Shown piece by piece: positions 1 through 5,619 of a DNA stretch of 18,266 bases. The notes under the pieces are model-generated. The model saw only the letters and a program-made list of their open reading frames with translations. It did not search any database and had not been told where the DNA came from. Each line of letters begins with the position of its first letter. Position 1 is the stretch's first letter. The DNA lies in the NCBI GenBank assembly GCA_905215115.1, contig CAJMOP010000032.1, forward strand, positions 1 through 18,266, given 5' to 3'. Source of the DNA: an uncultured bacterium (lineage in GTDB: Bacteria; Actinomycetota; Coriobacteriia; Coriobacteriales; Coriobacteriaceae). Position numbers and translations under genes: made by a program.

Positions 1-123
1 AGTTTCCCCCTTCGCTCCGGCTGCAAGCAGAGTCGCTCAGTGGGAAACTCAGCCCCCTCCGCCCCGGCCTACGGTGACTCGGCTGCACCGTGTGCTGCCG
101 AAGGGGCTTTGCGCGATGACTAG
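1..123 (+). other. Left-edge GC-rich structured stretch, possible end of an upstream gene
   Basis: No gene can be assigned here. One plus-strand frame is open from the first base to a TAG at 121-123 (40 codons) and could be the 3' end of an upstream gene, but its composition (Ser, Ala, Pro, Gly, with no recognisable motif) is not convincing. The DNA is full of inverted repeats. AGTTTCCC at 1-8 pairs with GGGAAACT at 42-49, CTGC/GCAG lies at 21-30, ACGGTG at 71-76 pairs with CACCGT at 86-91, and AGCCCC at 51-56 pairs with GGGGCT at 103-108. An interspersed repeat or the tail of a structured RNA fits as well as a coding tail. Confidence 0.25.
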
Positions 124-143
124 GGATGAAAAAGAAAGTGAGT

Positions 144-179
144 GTGGGCTCCGCCGTTCGTTCGAACGGCGGAGCCCAC
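144..179. terminator. Strong bidirectional intrinsic terminator
   Basis: A perfect 17-bp inverted repeat (144-160 with 163-179) surrounds a 2-base centre; in RNA the innermost pairs would open into a slightly larger loop. On the plus side it is followed by a T-rich run (GTTTTGGATTTATT). On the minus side the bases just left of it are A-rich on the plus strand (127-137), which reads as a T-tract for minus-strand transcripts. It begins 10 bases past the stop codon of the minus-strand GntR gene, so it most likely ends that transcript. It may also end plus-strand transcription entering from the left. Confidence 0.85.
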
Positions 180-188
180 GTTTTGGAT

Positions 189-971
189 TTATTGGGCTGT
201 GGCGGTGAAGGTTGTTTTGTCGGCGGCGATGTGCACGTGCAGCTTTGCCTGACCGTCGCAGCTGATGAGCACGCCTACCTCGAACGGGGTTCCCGTCTTG
301 TCGTAGGTCGAACGCACGATGTGCATCGCCGCCTTACCGGTGTTCTGTCCCAAAAGGCGCGCCTCATGCTTGTCGAGGTTGACCGTCTCGTAGACGGCAT
401 CGACGCTTGCGGGCAGGATGCCGGTCTTTTCCGCGATGTAGGCGTAGAGCGAGCCATCCACGTCTTTGCGTGTGAGCTCGGGGCAAAGTGACACGAGGAT
501 ATAGACGTAGTTGAGCTCCATGGGTTTGTCGTTGGCGAGACGCAGGCGGCGAATCTCCCAGACGGGTGTCCCTTCGGGCACTTTGAGCCCAGAGGCGATG
601 CCGCGGACGGCCGGTATGCTTGAAAAGGCGAGAATCTGCGAGCTCGGAACCCGTCCCGCTTCGCGCATCCGCGCGCTGAAATTCAGGGCCAGGTCGATGC
701 CGGGTGCTGAGGTTTGGGGTTTGATGAACGTGCCCTGCCCACGTTTGCGCACCACGCGCCCCTCGATGACGAGATCTTGGAAGCAACGGCGCACGGTCGC
801 GCGCGATAACTCTAGCCGTTCACAGATTTCGAGCTCGCGTGGCAGCGGCGTCTTGGTGTCGAACGCCTGGCTGGCGATAAGCAGGGCGATTCGATGTTTA
901 AGTTGGACATAGAGCGGCGTATCACCGCTGCGGTCGAAGGGTTCGGAGGCGAGAAACGAGATCATATCCAT
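189..971 (-). CDS. GntR-family (HutC subfamily) transcriptional regulator
   Basis: A cytoplasmic one-component regulator of 260 residues. The N-terminal winged helix-turn-helix spans about residues 18-85. Its recognition region (LPRELEICERLELSRATVRR) is followed by the wing signature VVRKRGQGTFI, typical of GntR proteins. Residues about 92-245 form a UTRA ligand-binding domain, which in this subfamily usually senses a sugar phosphate, amino sugar or amino acid. The ATG at 971 is chosen because GGAGG at 982-978 lies 6 bases upstream; an ATG 11 codons further upstream lacks a comparable site. The gene is divergent from the mannose-family PTS operon, with 308 bases between the starts, so local control of the PTS is the likely role. 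Operator-like repeats lie at 1147-1193. The effector cannot be told from sequence; a GalNAc- or mannose-derived phosphate is only a guess from context. Confidence 0.92.
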   Translation of the reverse strand: MDMISFLASEPFDRSGDTPLYVQLKHRIALLIASQAFDTKTPLPRELEICERLELSRATVRRCFQDLVIEGRVVRKRGQGTFIKPQTSAPGIDLALNFSARMREAGRVPSSQILAFSSIPAVRGIASGLKVPEGTPVWEIRRLRLANDKPMELNYVYILVSLCPELTRKDVDGSLYAYIAEKTGILPASVDAVYETVNLDKHEARLLGQNTGKAAMHIVRSTYDKTGTPFEVGVLISCDGQAKLHVHIAADKTTFTATAQ

Positions 972-1279
972 GGGGTACCTCCATGTCGTGGGCGTACGTG
1001 ACATGGTCTGACACTGCGGGGCAAACCGGAGATGCCAGGCCCGATTCTTGCTGGTATGTATGGTGCATAAGGAACATAAAACATTTATCAGGCAATCTAC
1101 CTGCTATTTTAAAAATAATTAGAAGAAAAAATAATTTAGGCACAAAAATAGTTGCTACCGTTAACCGATGAATAGTTGCCGTTCGCAACTATTTTCTTGT
1201 ACCGAACATGCCCCGGCGCAACAATAATCTCAGCAAAAAGCAAAGCCGTGCGACACACGGCAGGTCGAGAGGAGACCGC
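972..1279. promoter_or_regulatory. Divergent regulatory region between gntR and the PTS operon
   Basis: This 308-base stretch holds no convincing gene. Its left third is GC-balanced and carries the gntR ribosome site. From 1105 to 1150 it becomes a marked A/T-rich block, followed by the operator-like repeats at 1147-1193. A weak inverted repeat CAGG-N7-CCTG lies at 1089-1103. No clean -35/-10 pair with consensus spacing is visible, so the promoters are not marked. AGAGGAG at 1268-1274 is the ribosome site of the first PTS gene. Confidence 0.6.
1147..1193. promoter_or_regulatory. Operator-like repeats, three copies of AATAGTTGC
   Basis: AATAGTTGC occurs at 1147-1155 and again at 1171-1179, exactly 24 bases later in the same orientation. 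It then occurs inverted at 1185-1193, making a perfect 9-bp palindrome with a 5-base centre (1171-1193). The element sits 87 bases before the EIIA start. Phased half-sites next to a divergent GntR gene suggest its operator. The palindrome is followed by TTTTCTTGT, so a weak terminator or attenuator hairpin is an alternative reading. Confidence 0.55.
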
Positions 1280-1714
1280 ATGCGGTATCTGGTAATGGTC
1301 AGTCACGGAACGCTCGCTCCCGGACTGCACAGTGTCCTCAAGATGCTCGGCAATGACGCCCCGAACATCTTGTCGACGAGTCTCGTGGACGGCATGGGCG
1401 CTGACGAATATGTCGAGAACGTCAAGGCGATGGTCGCTCCCGTTACCGCCGATGACGAGGTTGTCCTGCTCGGTGACATCCTGGGCGGATCGCCGCTCAC
1501 CAATGCTATGAACACGCTGGCCGAGAAGGGCTTGCCCGCCCACACCATTGCCTTCGGCGGTATGAATCTGCCCATGGCTATGACCGCCATGATGGGGCTT
1601 GCCACCATGGACCTGGATTCTCTCAAGCAGATGATGCTGCAGGAGGGCAAGAACGGTATGTCCGAGCTTGTGGTCCCGACCGATGACGCCGACGACGAGG
1701 ACGACGACATCTAG
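1280..1714 (+). CDS. PTS mannose-family EIIA component
   Basis: This 144-residue cytoplasmic phosphocarrier takes phosphate from HPr and passes it to EIIB. The N-terminus MRYLVMVSHG places the phospho-accepting histidine at residue 9, as in mannose/fructose-family IIA domains. The family motif GDILGGSPLTNAM lies near residues 63-75. The domain is a single module, whereas E. coli ManX fuses IIA and IIB. The ATG at 1280 is chosen because AGAGGAG lies 5 bases upstream; an in-frame ATG 24 codons earlier would add an atypical basic extension. The last ten residues are a strongly acidic tail (DDADDEDDDI) that is echoed in the EIIC protein. First gene of a four-gene operon; the next gene starts 79 bases later. 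Confidence 0.95.
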   Translation: MRYLVMVSHGTLAPGLHSVLKMLGNDAPNILSTSLVDGMGADEYVENVKAMVAPVTADDEVVLLGDILGGSPLTNAMNTLAEKGLPAHTIAFGGMNLPMAMTAMMGLATMDLDSLKQMMLQEGKNGMSELVVPTDDADDEDDDI

Positions 1715-1746
1715 GCAGCGCATCCGCCCCAATTTTTGTGATGGAG

Positions 1747-1771
1747 CGGGGGTTAAGAGGAAAGACCCCCG
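1747..1771 (+). promoter_or_regulatory. Stem-loop in the EIIA-EIIB spacer
   Basis: CGGGGGT (1747-1753) pairs with ACCCCCG (1765-1771) around an 11-base purine-rich loop. There is no T-tract after it, so it is more likely an mRNA processing or stability hairpin than a full terminator. The EIIB ribosome site (AAAGGGAG) begins about 10 bases downstream. Confidence 0.5.
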
Positions 1772-1793
1772 GTGATAAAGAAAGGGAGAACGC

Positions 1794-2282
1794 ATGATTT
1801 CGTTCATCCGTATTGACGACCGTATGATCCATGGACAGACCGTTACCCGTTGGGCCCTCGAGTATCCCTGCGACGGTCTTATCGCCGTCAACGACGCTGC
1901 AGCGTCCAACCCCGTGCTCAAGGAGGCCTACAAGAGTGCCTCGGGCAAGAAGACGTTCGTGTGGACCAAGGAGCACTTCAAGGAGGTCTCCGAGAAGGTT
2001 CTCAAGTCCAACACCAAGTACTTCCTGATCACCAAGAACCCGCTCGACATGAAGGAACTTCTCGTCGATTTTGGCTTTAAGCCCGGCATGGACCGCATCA
2101 TCGTCGGCCCCTGCAACGACCGTCCCGGCGCCACCAAGCTCGGCAACAACCAGTCGATCACGCAGGAAGAGGCCCAGGCGCTCGAGGATCTCACCAACGC
2201 CGGCTACACGGTCGAGTTCGCCCTTATCAAGGAGAAATCCATTGGTGAGTGGCCCAAGTTCCGCGGTCAGTTTGGCTTCTAG
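1794..2282 (+). CDS. PTS mannose/sorbose-family EIIB component
   Basis: This 162-residue cytoplasmic protein accepts phosphate from EIIA and gives it to the sugar as it crosses the membrane. The N-terminal signature RIDDRMIHGQTVTRW is diagnostic of the family, with the phosphorylated histidine at residue 13. Full length for the family, with the typical VGPCNDRPGATKLGNNQSIT segment in the middle. AGGGAG precedes the ATG by 5 bases. The gene lies between EIIA and EIIC in the usual order for this PTS type. Substrate specificity (mannose, fructose, sorbose, GalNAc, glucosamine and others) cannot be assigned from EIIB alone. Confidence 0.95.
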   Translation: MISFIRIDDRMIHGQTVTRWALEYPCDGLIAVNDAAASNPVLKEAYKSASGKKTFVWTKEHFKEVSEKVLKSNTKYFLITKNPLDMKELLVDFGFKPGMDRIIVGPCNDRPGATKLGNNQSITQEEAQALEDLTNAGYTVEFALIKEKSIGEWPKFRGQFGF

Positions 2283-2310
2283 TTAGGCGCCAGCTGCATT
2301 TTGGTACCTA

Positions 2311-2331
2311 CAGCCCTGGGGAAAGGGGCTG
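2311..2331 (+). promoter_or_regulatory. Stem-loop in the EIIB-EIIC spacer
   Basis: CAGCCC (2311-2316) pairs with GGGCTG (2326-2331) around a 9-base loop (TGGGGAAAG). No T-run follows. It occupies the same place relative to the next ribosome site as the hairpin in the preceding spacer, so both may tune expression or decay of separate operon segments. Confidence 0.45.
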
Positions 2332-2353
2332 AGGAATAAAGAAAGGGGAAAGC

Positions 2354-3211
2354 ATGGCAATCAATGCATTCCAAGCCGCGCTGTTCGGCCTGTTCGCCTG
2401 CCTGGCATCACTGCCTGGCATGGGCGGCACGACGATCGGCAACTACACTCTGGGTCGTCCTCTGGTCGCCGGCCTCATCGTCGGCATCATCATGGGCGAT
2501 ATGCAGACGGGCATCCTCGTCGGCGCTGCCATCCAGGTTGTCTACATCGCTCTCGTGACCCCCGGCGGAACCGTCTCCGCCGACGTCCGCGCCGTGTCCT
2601 ATATCGGCATCCCGCTGGCGATCCTCGCCATCAAGAACTCGGGCATCGATCCCGCCTCCGCTGAGGCTGCCGGCATGGCCGCATCCCTCGGTGCCGCCGT
2701 CGGCACGCTCGGCACTGTGCTCTTCTATGGCACCGCCACCATCAACCTGGTGTGGCAGGGCATGGGGTGGAAGTGGCTCGAGAAGGGCGATCTCCACAAG
2801 CTCTACCTGGTCAACAACGTTCTGCCTTGGATTGGTCACATCGTCTGCTCGTTCCTCCCGACGTTCATCATCACCATGGGCGGCACCGCCATGGTCGACC
2901 TCATGAAGACCTACATGCCCATGGACGGCATCGCGATGAAGACGCTGTTCACCGTCGGCTCGCTGCTGCCTACCGTCGGTATCGCCATCCTGCTCAAGCA
3001 GGTCATCTCCAAGCCGACGGACTTCCTCACGTTCTTCTTCGGCTTCACCCTGTCCGCTGTCATGGGATGCAACCTGATTGCCGCCGCCGGCATCGGCTGC
3101 TTCTTCGCCCTGATCAACTATGAGATCGCTTCGCTCAAGATCGACCTCGCAAACGCTCCCAAGGCAGCTATCGCCTCGGGCTCCGATGATGAGGAAGAGG
3201 AGGACATCTAA
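2354..3211 (+). CDS. PTS mannose-family EIIC membrane component
   Basis: A 285-residue integral membrane protein that with EIID forms the sugar channel. It is largely hydrophobic and has the glycine-rich helices typical of the family (for example LVAGLIVGIIMGDMQTGILVG at about residues 37-57 and VVYIALVTPGGTVSADVRA just after). Length and order fit ManY/AgaW-type proteins. The ATG at 2354 follows AAGGGGAAAGC. The protein ends in an acidic tail (SDDEEEEDI) like that of EIIA. The codons of that tail also supply the AGGAGG ribosome site of EIID, and the stop codon overlaps the EIID start as TAATG, so the two genes are probably translationally coupled. Confidence 0.95.
   Translation: MAINAFQAALFGLFACLASLPGMGGTTIGNYTLGRPLVAGLIVGIIMGDMQTGILVGAAIQVVYIALVTPGGTVSADVRAVSYIGIPLAILAIKNSGIDPASAEAAGMAASLGAAVGTLGTVLFYGTATINLVWQGMGWKWLEKGDLHKLYLVNNVLPWIGHIVCSFLPTFIITMGGTAMVDLMKTYMPMDGIAMKTLFTVGSLLPTVGIAILLKQVISKPTDFLTFFFGFTLSAVMGCNLIAAAGIGCFFALINYEIASLKIDLANAPKAAIASGSDDEEEEDI
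3198..3203 (+). promoter_or_regulatory. Ribosome binding site for EIID inside the EIIC coding tail
   Basis: AGGAGG lies 7 bases before the EIID ATG and is read as part of the glutamate codons of the EIIC acidic tail. It fixes the EIID start at 3211. Confidence 0.8.
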
Positions 3212-4038
3212 TGGCAGAGAAGAAGAAACTCTCTAAGAAAACGCTTGCCAAGTCGTTCCGCAACTGGTCCTATGGCAACCTGACTTGCTTCTCGCAGGAG
3301 CACATGCAGACCTTCGGTTACCTGTGCGCCATGCTTCCGATCGTCGAGGAGCTCTACGACACGCCCGAGGAGCAGAAGCAGGCCCTCCAGACCTACTCCG
3401 CGTTCTTCAACACCGAGCCGCAGATCGGCACCATGATTGTCGGCGTCACCGCCGGCCTCGAGGAGGCTCGCGCAAACGGCGAGGCCATCGACGACGACGC
3501 CATCAACGGCATCCGCGCCGGCCTCATGGGCCCGCTCGCCGGCCTTGGCGACTCGCTGATCGTCGGTACCCTGATCCCGATCCTGCTCGGTATCGCCCTC
3601 GGTCTCTCGACCGGCGGCTCCCCGCTCGGCGCTATCTTCTATATCGTCGTGTGGAACCTGCTCATGTACCTCGGCATGCGCTTTGCCTACAACCAGGGCT
3701 ATGAGCTCGGCGGCAAGGCGGTTGAGGCACTGGTCGGCCCCAAGGCAAAGGCTCTTCGCGATTCCATCGTGATGGTCGGTACCATGGTCATCGGTGCAGT
3801 CGGTGCTACCTGGGTCTCCATCACCTGCAGCCCCAACCTGGTGCTGCCCGGCGGCGGTAAGTTCCAGGACACTCTCGATGGCATCTATCCGCACCTGCTG
3901 CCGATGGTCTTCATCATCTTCTGCTGGTACATGATGACCAAGAAGAAGGTCAACCCCATCGTTATGATGCTGATTCTCGTCGTGATCGCATTCGTGGGCG
4001 TTGTTATTGGCTTCTTCGACCCGGCACTGAGCTACTAG
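3211..4038 (+). CDS. PTS mannose-family EIID membrane component
   Basis: A 275-residue membrane partner of EIIC, found only in mannose-class PTS systems. Recognised by the N-terminal segment SFRNWSYGNLTCFSQEHMQTFGY and the hallmark GLMGPLAGLGDSL near residues 106-118. Hydrophobic helices follow (about 120-155, 185-210 and two at the C-terminus). Full length. It overlaps the EIIC stop by one base (TAATG). It is the last gene of the operon, with a strong terminator 22 bases after its stop. Mannose-class EIIC/EIID pairs are also known receptors for class IIa bacteriocins and phage DNA entry in other bacteria; nothing here tests that. Confidence 0.95.
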   Translation: MAEKKKLSKKTLAKSFRNWSYGNLTCFSQEHMQTFGYLCAMLPIVEELYDTPEEQKQALQTYSAFFNTEPQIGTMIVGVTAGLEEARANGEAIDDDAINGIRAGLMGPLAGLGDSLIVGTLIPILLGIALGLSTGGSPLGAIFYIVVWNLLMYLGMRFAYNQGYELGGKAVEALVGPKAKALRDSIVMVGTMVIGAVGATWVSITCSPNLVLPGGGKFQDTLDGIYPHLLPMVFIIFCWYMMTKKKVNPIVMMLILVVIAFVGVVIGFFDPALSY

Positions 4039-4060
4039 TCATCATCCCCTGGCCCCCTGT

Positions 4061-4090
4061 AAGGCCGTGCGGCCTCAACCGCACGGCCTT
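4061..4090 (+). terminator. Intrinsic terminator of the PTS operon
   Basis: A perfect 12-bp stem (AAGGCCGTGCGG at 4061-4072 with CCGCACGGCCTT at 4079-4090) with a 6-base loop. It is followed by CTGATTTTG. It sits 22 bases after the EIID stop codon. Confidence 0.88.
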
Positions 4091-4107
4091 CTGATTTTGC
4101 GCCGCCC

Positions 4108-4170
4108 TTCAAGGGCAATATGGCCAGCGACCTCCATCGCCTACACGACACCCGCTATATTGCTCTTGAA
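4108..4170. repeat. Long interrupted inverted repeat before the small membrane protein gene
   Basis: Bases 4108-4121 and 4157-4170 are complementary at 13 of 14 positions, the exception being a G-T pair. They are separated by 35 bases that contain a second small inverted repeat (GCGA/TCGC at 4127-4140). The right arm includes a -10-like TATATT at 4156-4161. It could be a structured 5' leader, a palindromic repeat element, or an operator around the promoter. No T-tract follows. Confidence 0.45.
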
Positions 4171-4234
4171 AGATGACGTATTCGAAAAACGATGTTCTTG
4201 CACATGATGCACGCTTTGCACGAGGAGGACCCAT

Positions 4235-4561
4235 ATGCACGAGAAACACGGACACGACCTTTCGCGCGACGACTTGATCCGCGAGGCAAAGATGCAGACC
4301 GATGCTATTCAGCGGCTCAACGTTTGGCTGCGTCTGGGCTATTCGCTCGTGGCTATTGGCTTTTTGGTGGGGATGTGGGGTATGCAGGGCGGCCCCGGCT
4401 GGGGCGTCCCCGCGGGCATCGTATGCTTGGTGGTGGGCACTCCGCTTTCGATTGTGCTTAAGGTTGGCACGACCAACGCCAAAAAGAATGTTGAGCGTAT
4501 GCTCGAGGCCGCGGGTATCGACGTTGAGGAGCTTATGCGACGCAAGAAGGACGAGCAATAG
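4235..4561 (+). CDS. Small membrane protein of unknown function
   Basis: I do not recognise a named family. The 108-residue product starts with a His- and Asp-rich cytoplasmic-looking segment (residues 1-30). Two hydrophobic segments follow (about 34-51, SLVAIGFLVGMWGM, and about 58-78, GIVCLVVGTPLSIVLKVG). A charged C-terminal tail comes last, containing an amphipathic stretch (NVERMLEAAGIDVEELMRRKKDEQ). This looks like a two-helix hairpin with both ends in the cytoplasm. The start is well supported by AGGAGG at 4223-4228, 6 bases before the ATG. The gene stands between the PTS terminator and the MarR gene, on its own leader. The opposite strand also has an open frame, but no ribosome site and no sensible composition. 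Confidence 0.75.
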   Translation: MHEKHGHDLSRDDLIREAKMQTDAIQRLNVWLRLGYSLVAIGFLVGMWGMQGGPGWGVPAGIVCLVVGTPLSIVLKVGTTNAKKNVERMLEAAGIDVEELMRRKKDEQ

Positions 4562-4590
4562 ACTTCCGCGTTGGGGTATCATAAATAATT

Positions 4591-4610
4591 GTTGCGAATG
4601 TTAACTAATG
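4591..4610. promoter_or_regulatory. GTTGC-N4-GTTAAC motif upstream of marR, shared with the PTS upstream region
   Basis: GTTGCGAATGTTAAC at 4591-4605 followed by TAATG matches GTTGCTACCGTTAAC followed by CGATG at 1151-1170 at all specified positions (GTTGC, GTTAAC, ATG) with identical spacing. Both copies follow an A/T-rich run. This is a candidate binding site for a common regulator, possibly MarR itself. It rests on two copies only. Confidence 0.35.
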
Positions 4611-4629
4611 TACGGCAAATGACGGTTTT

Positions 4630-5106
4630 ATGGCCCTTCTAGAGTTGCAAAGGACAATATCCCCAGTGGATTACGATGACGTCGCTCGAAAACTGATTGT
4701 GTACTCACGTTCCCTTGCCAAGGGATCCTTGAGTGCTGCCGGCGGCGCCAGTGTGGGCGAGGCACCGGTTTTACAGTATCTATCGGGTATTGACGGTGAT
4801 GTTATTCCCTCCGAGATTGCCAAGAAGCTGAAATTCTCCCGTGCGCGCATGTCGCATATCTTGGATTCACTCGAGAGCAAGGGTTACGTTCAGCGCAGGA
4901 CCGATCCAAACGATCGTCGGCGTGTGCTGGTGAGCATTACCGAGGAAGGCCGTGATTTCGCGGCGAAAAAAAATGCCGAGAGTGTGGCATCGCTCTCGAA
5001 GCAGCTCTCAGCGCTCGGCGAACACGATGCTCAGGAGCTCGTGCGCATCCTGAATAAAGCCTACAGCCTTACCTATGATGCCGACGACTACCTGGACAAT
5101 CTATAA
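4630..5106 (+). CDS. MarR-family transcriptional regulator
   Basis: A 158-residue protein. The winged helix-turn-helix is clear: IPSEIAKKLKFSRARMSHILDSLESKGYV at about residues 59-88, then the wing RRTDPNDRRRVLVSITEEG (about 90-108), the MarR hallmark. Flanking helices form the dimer interface. MarR proteins usually bind small phenolic, oxidant or metabolite ligands. The start is uncertain: the ATG at 4630 has no Shine-Dalgarno sequence, while an in-frame GTG at 4666 has AAAGGA 11 bases upstream. A leaderless or weakly translated message is possible. An A8 run (4966-4973) lies inside the gene. Target genes are unknown. The upstream region shares a spaced motif with the PTS upstream region, and the GH31 gene lies just downstream. 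Confidence 0.88.
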   Translation: MALLELQRTISPVDYDDVARKLIVYSRSLAKGSLSAAGGASVGEAPVLQYLSGIDGDVIPSEIAKKLKFSRARMSHILDSLESKGYVQRRTDPNDRRRVLVSITEEGRDFAAKKNAESVASLSKQLSALGEHDAQELVRILNKAYSLTYDADDYLDNL

Positions 5107-5125
5107 GGATGAAGGCAGACATTTA

Positions 5126-5145
5126 GGTGCATCTTGAAATGCACC
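5126..5145 (+). terminator. Weak stem-loop after marR
   Basis: GGTGCAT (5126-5132) pairs with ATGCACC (5139-5145) around CTTGAA, 19 bases after the marR stop. The following bases (CGGGACAG) are not T-rich, so intrinsic termination would be poor. Read on the minus strand it is followed by TAAATG, also weak. Confidence 0.4.
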
Positions 5146-5250
5146 CGGGACAGTTGTGCCCATTGACTACCGTCAGCATCTCATTCCAAACCAAATCAGC
5201 CAACGTACGGCATAGCAATCTCCGGTAGGTCGCAGGGCGGCGGTCGAGCT

Positions 5251-5292
5251 TTTCTCTCGGGAAACTTCGCGAAGCCCAGTTCCCGAGGGAAA
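5251..5292. repeat. Strong 13-bp stem-loop in the GH31 leader
   Basis: TTTCTCTCGGGAA (5251-5263) pairs with TTCCCGAGGGAAA (5280-5292), with one T-G pair. The 16-base loop holds the palindrome CTTCGCGAAG (5265-5274). No T-tract follows on either strand, so it does not look like an ordinary terminator. It could be an RNA element, a repeat, or a protein binding site. Confidence 0.55.
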
Positions 5293-5367
5293 GGTATGGT
5301 CTGTGTAATACCAGATAAACAGTACATTTTTGCTAGATTGGTATTTGACTGAAGAACCAATTGGTAT
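5293..5367. promoter_or_regulatory. Cluster of GGTAT/ATACC boxes with an ACCAATTGGT palindrome
   Basis: GGTAT occurs at 5293-5297, inverted as ATACC at 5308-5312, then within ATTGGTAT at 5337-5344 and again within ATTGGTAT at 5360-5367, 23 bases apart. The last copy overlaps the perfect 10-bp palindrome ACCAATTGGT (5356-5365). Spaced repeats of one box upstream of a secreted hydrolase suggest operator sites for an unidentified regulator; the nearby MarR protein is one candidate. Confidence 0.45.
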
Positions 5368-5570
5368 GGCTTATTAAGCCCACCTTGCCGTTGACGCTCA
5401 TTTTACTGCCGCTGGTGGACTTCCGAACTTGGTTGCGCAAGTGCTCCCATATATTGATATGACCTAGTAGGTGGCTATCTGGTTACTACCAGTTGGCCCC
5501 TTGGTAACGGGTGGCCCCATTGTGCGGAATGTACCGAACATCCCCGTTTGATACGTTTTCCCATGCTGCC

Positions 5571-5579
5571 GGGGGGGGG
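5571..5579 (+). repeat. Nine-G homopolymer tract upstream of the GH31 start
   Basis: Nine consecutive G residues lie 40 bases before the GTG start of the surface hydrolase and about 30 before its ribosome site. Tracts of this length are prone to slippage and, in promoters of surface genes in other bacteria, cause phase variation. It does not fall in the coding frame if the GTG start is right. Confidence 0.7.
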
Positions 5580-5619
5580 CGTCCTCGGCACCTCAGCATC
5601 TCGGAAGAAAGGAGACCAG

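Larger units (their letters stand above)
5107..5619. promoter_or_regulatory. Long repeat-rich leader region of the GH31 gene
   Basis: These 513 bases carry no convincing gene and are clearly richer in A/T than the flanking coding DNA. They hold a strong stem-loop (5251-5292), several GGTAT/ATACC boxes with a perfect palindrome (5293-5367), and TTGCGCAA at 5433-5440. CTGGT-TACT-ACCAG lies at 5479-5492, a TGGCCCC direct repeat at 5494-5518, and a nine-G run at 5571-5579. Promoter candidates are weak: TATATT at 5450-5455, and TTGATA at 5548-5553 placed so that the G-run falls where a -10 box would be. The ribosome site AGGAG at 5610-5614 decides the GTG start at 5620. The size and content suggest dense regulation of the hydrolase. 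Confidence 0.6.

Noticed and set aside
1139..1155. Sigma-54-like promoter (GGCAC ... TTGC) before the PTS operon, as in some mannose PTS operons
   Set aside because: The gap between GG and GC is 13 bases rather than the required 10, and no sigma-54 activator (LevR-like) is present in the window.
1208..1279. Upstream start for EIIA giving a basic 24-residue extension
   Set aside because: There is no ribosome site there, while the ATG at 1280 has AGAGGAG at ideal distance and matches the family N-terminus.
4109..4582. 157-codon minus-strand frame opposite the small membrane protein
   Set aside because: The plus-strand gene has AGGAGG and clear membrane helices; the antisense frame has neither a ribosome site nor a sensible sequence.
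5548..5619. Upstream ATG for the hydrolase, adding 24 residues
   Set aside because: It lacks a ribosome site and would place a Gly-rich stretch encoded by the G-run before the signal peptide; the GTG at 5620 has AGGAG and begins a normal signal peptide.
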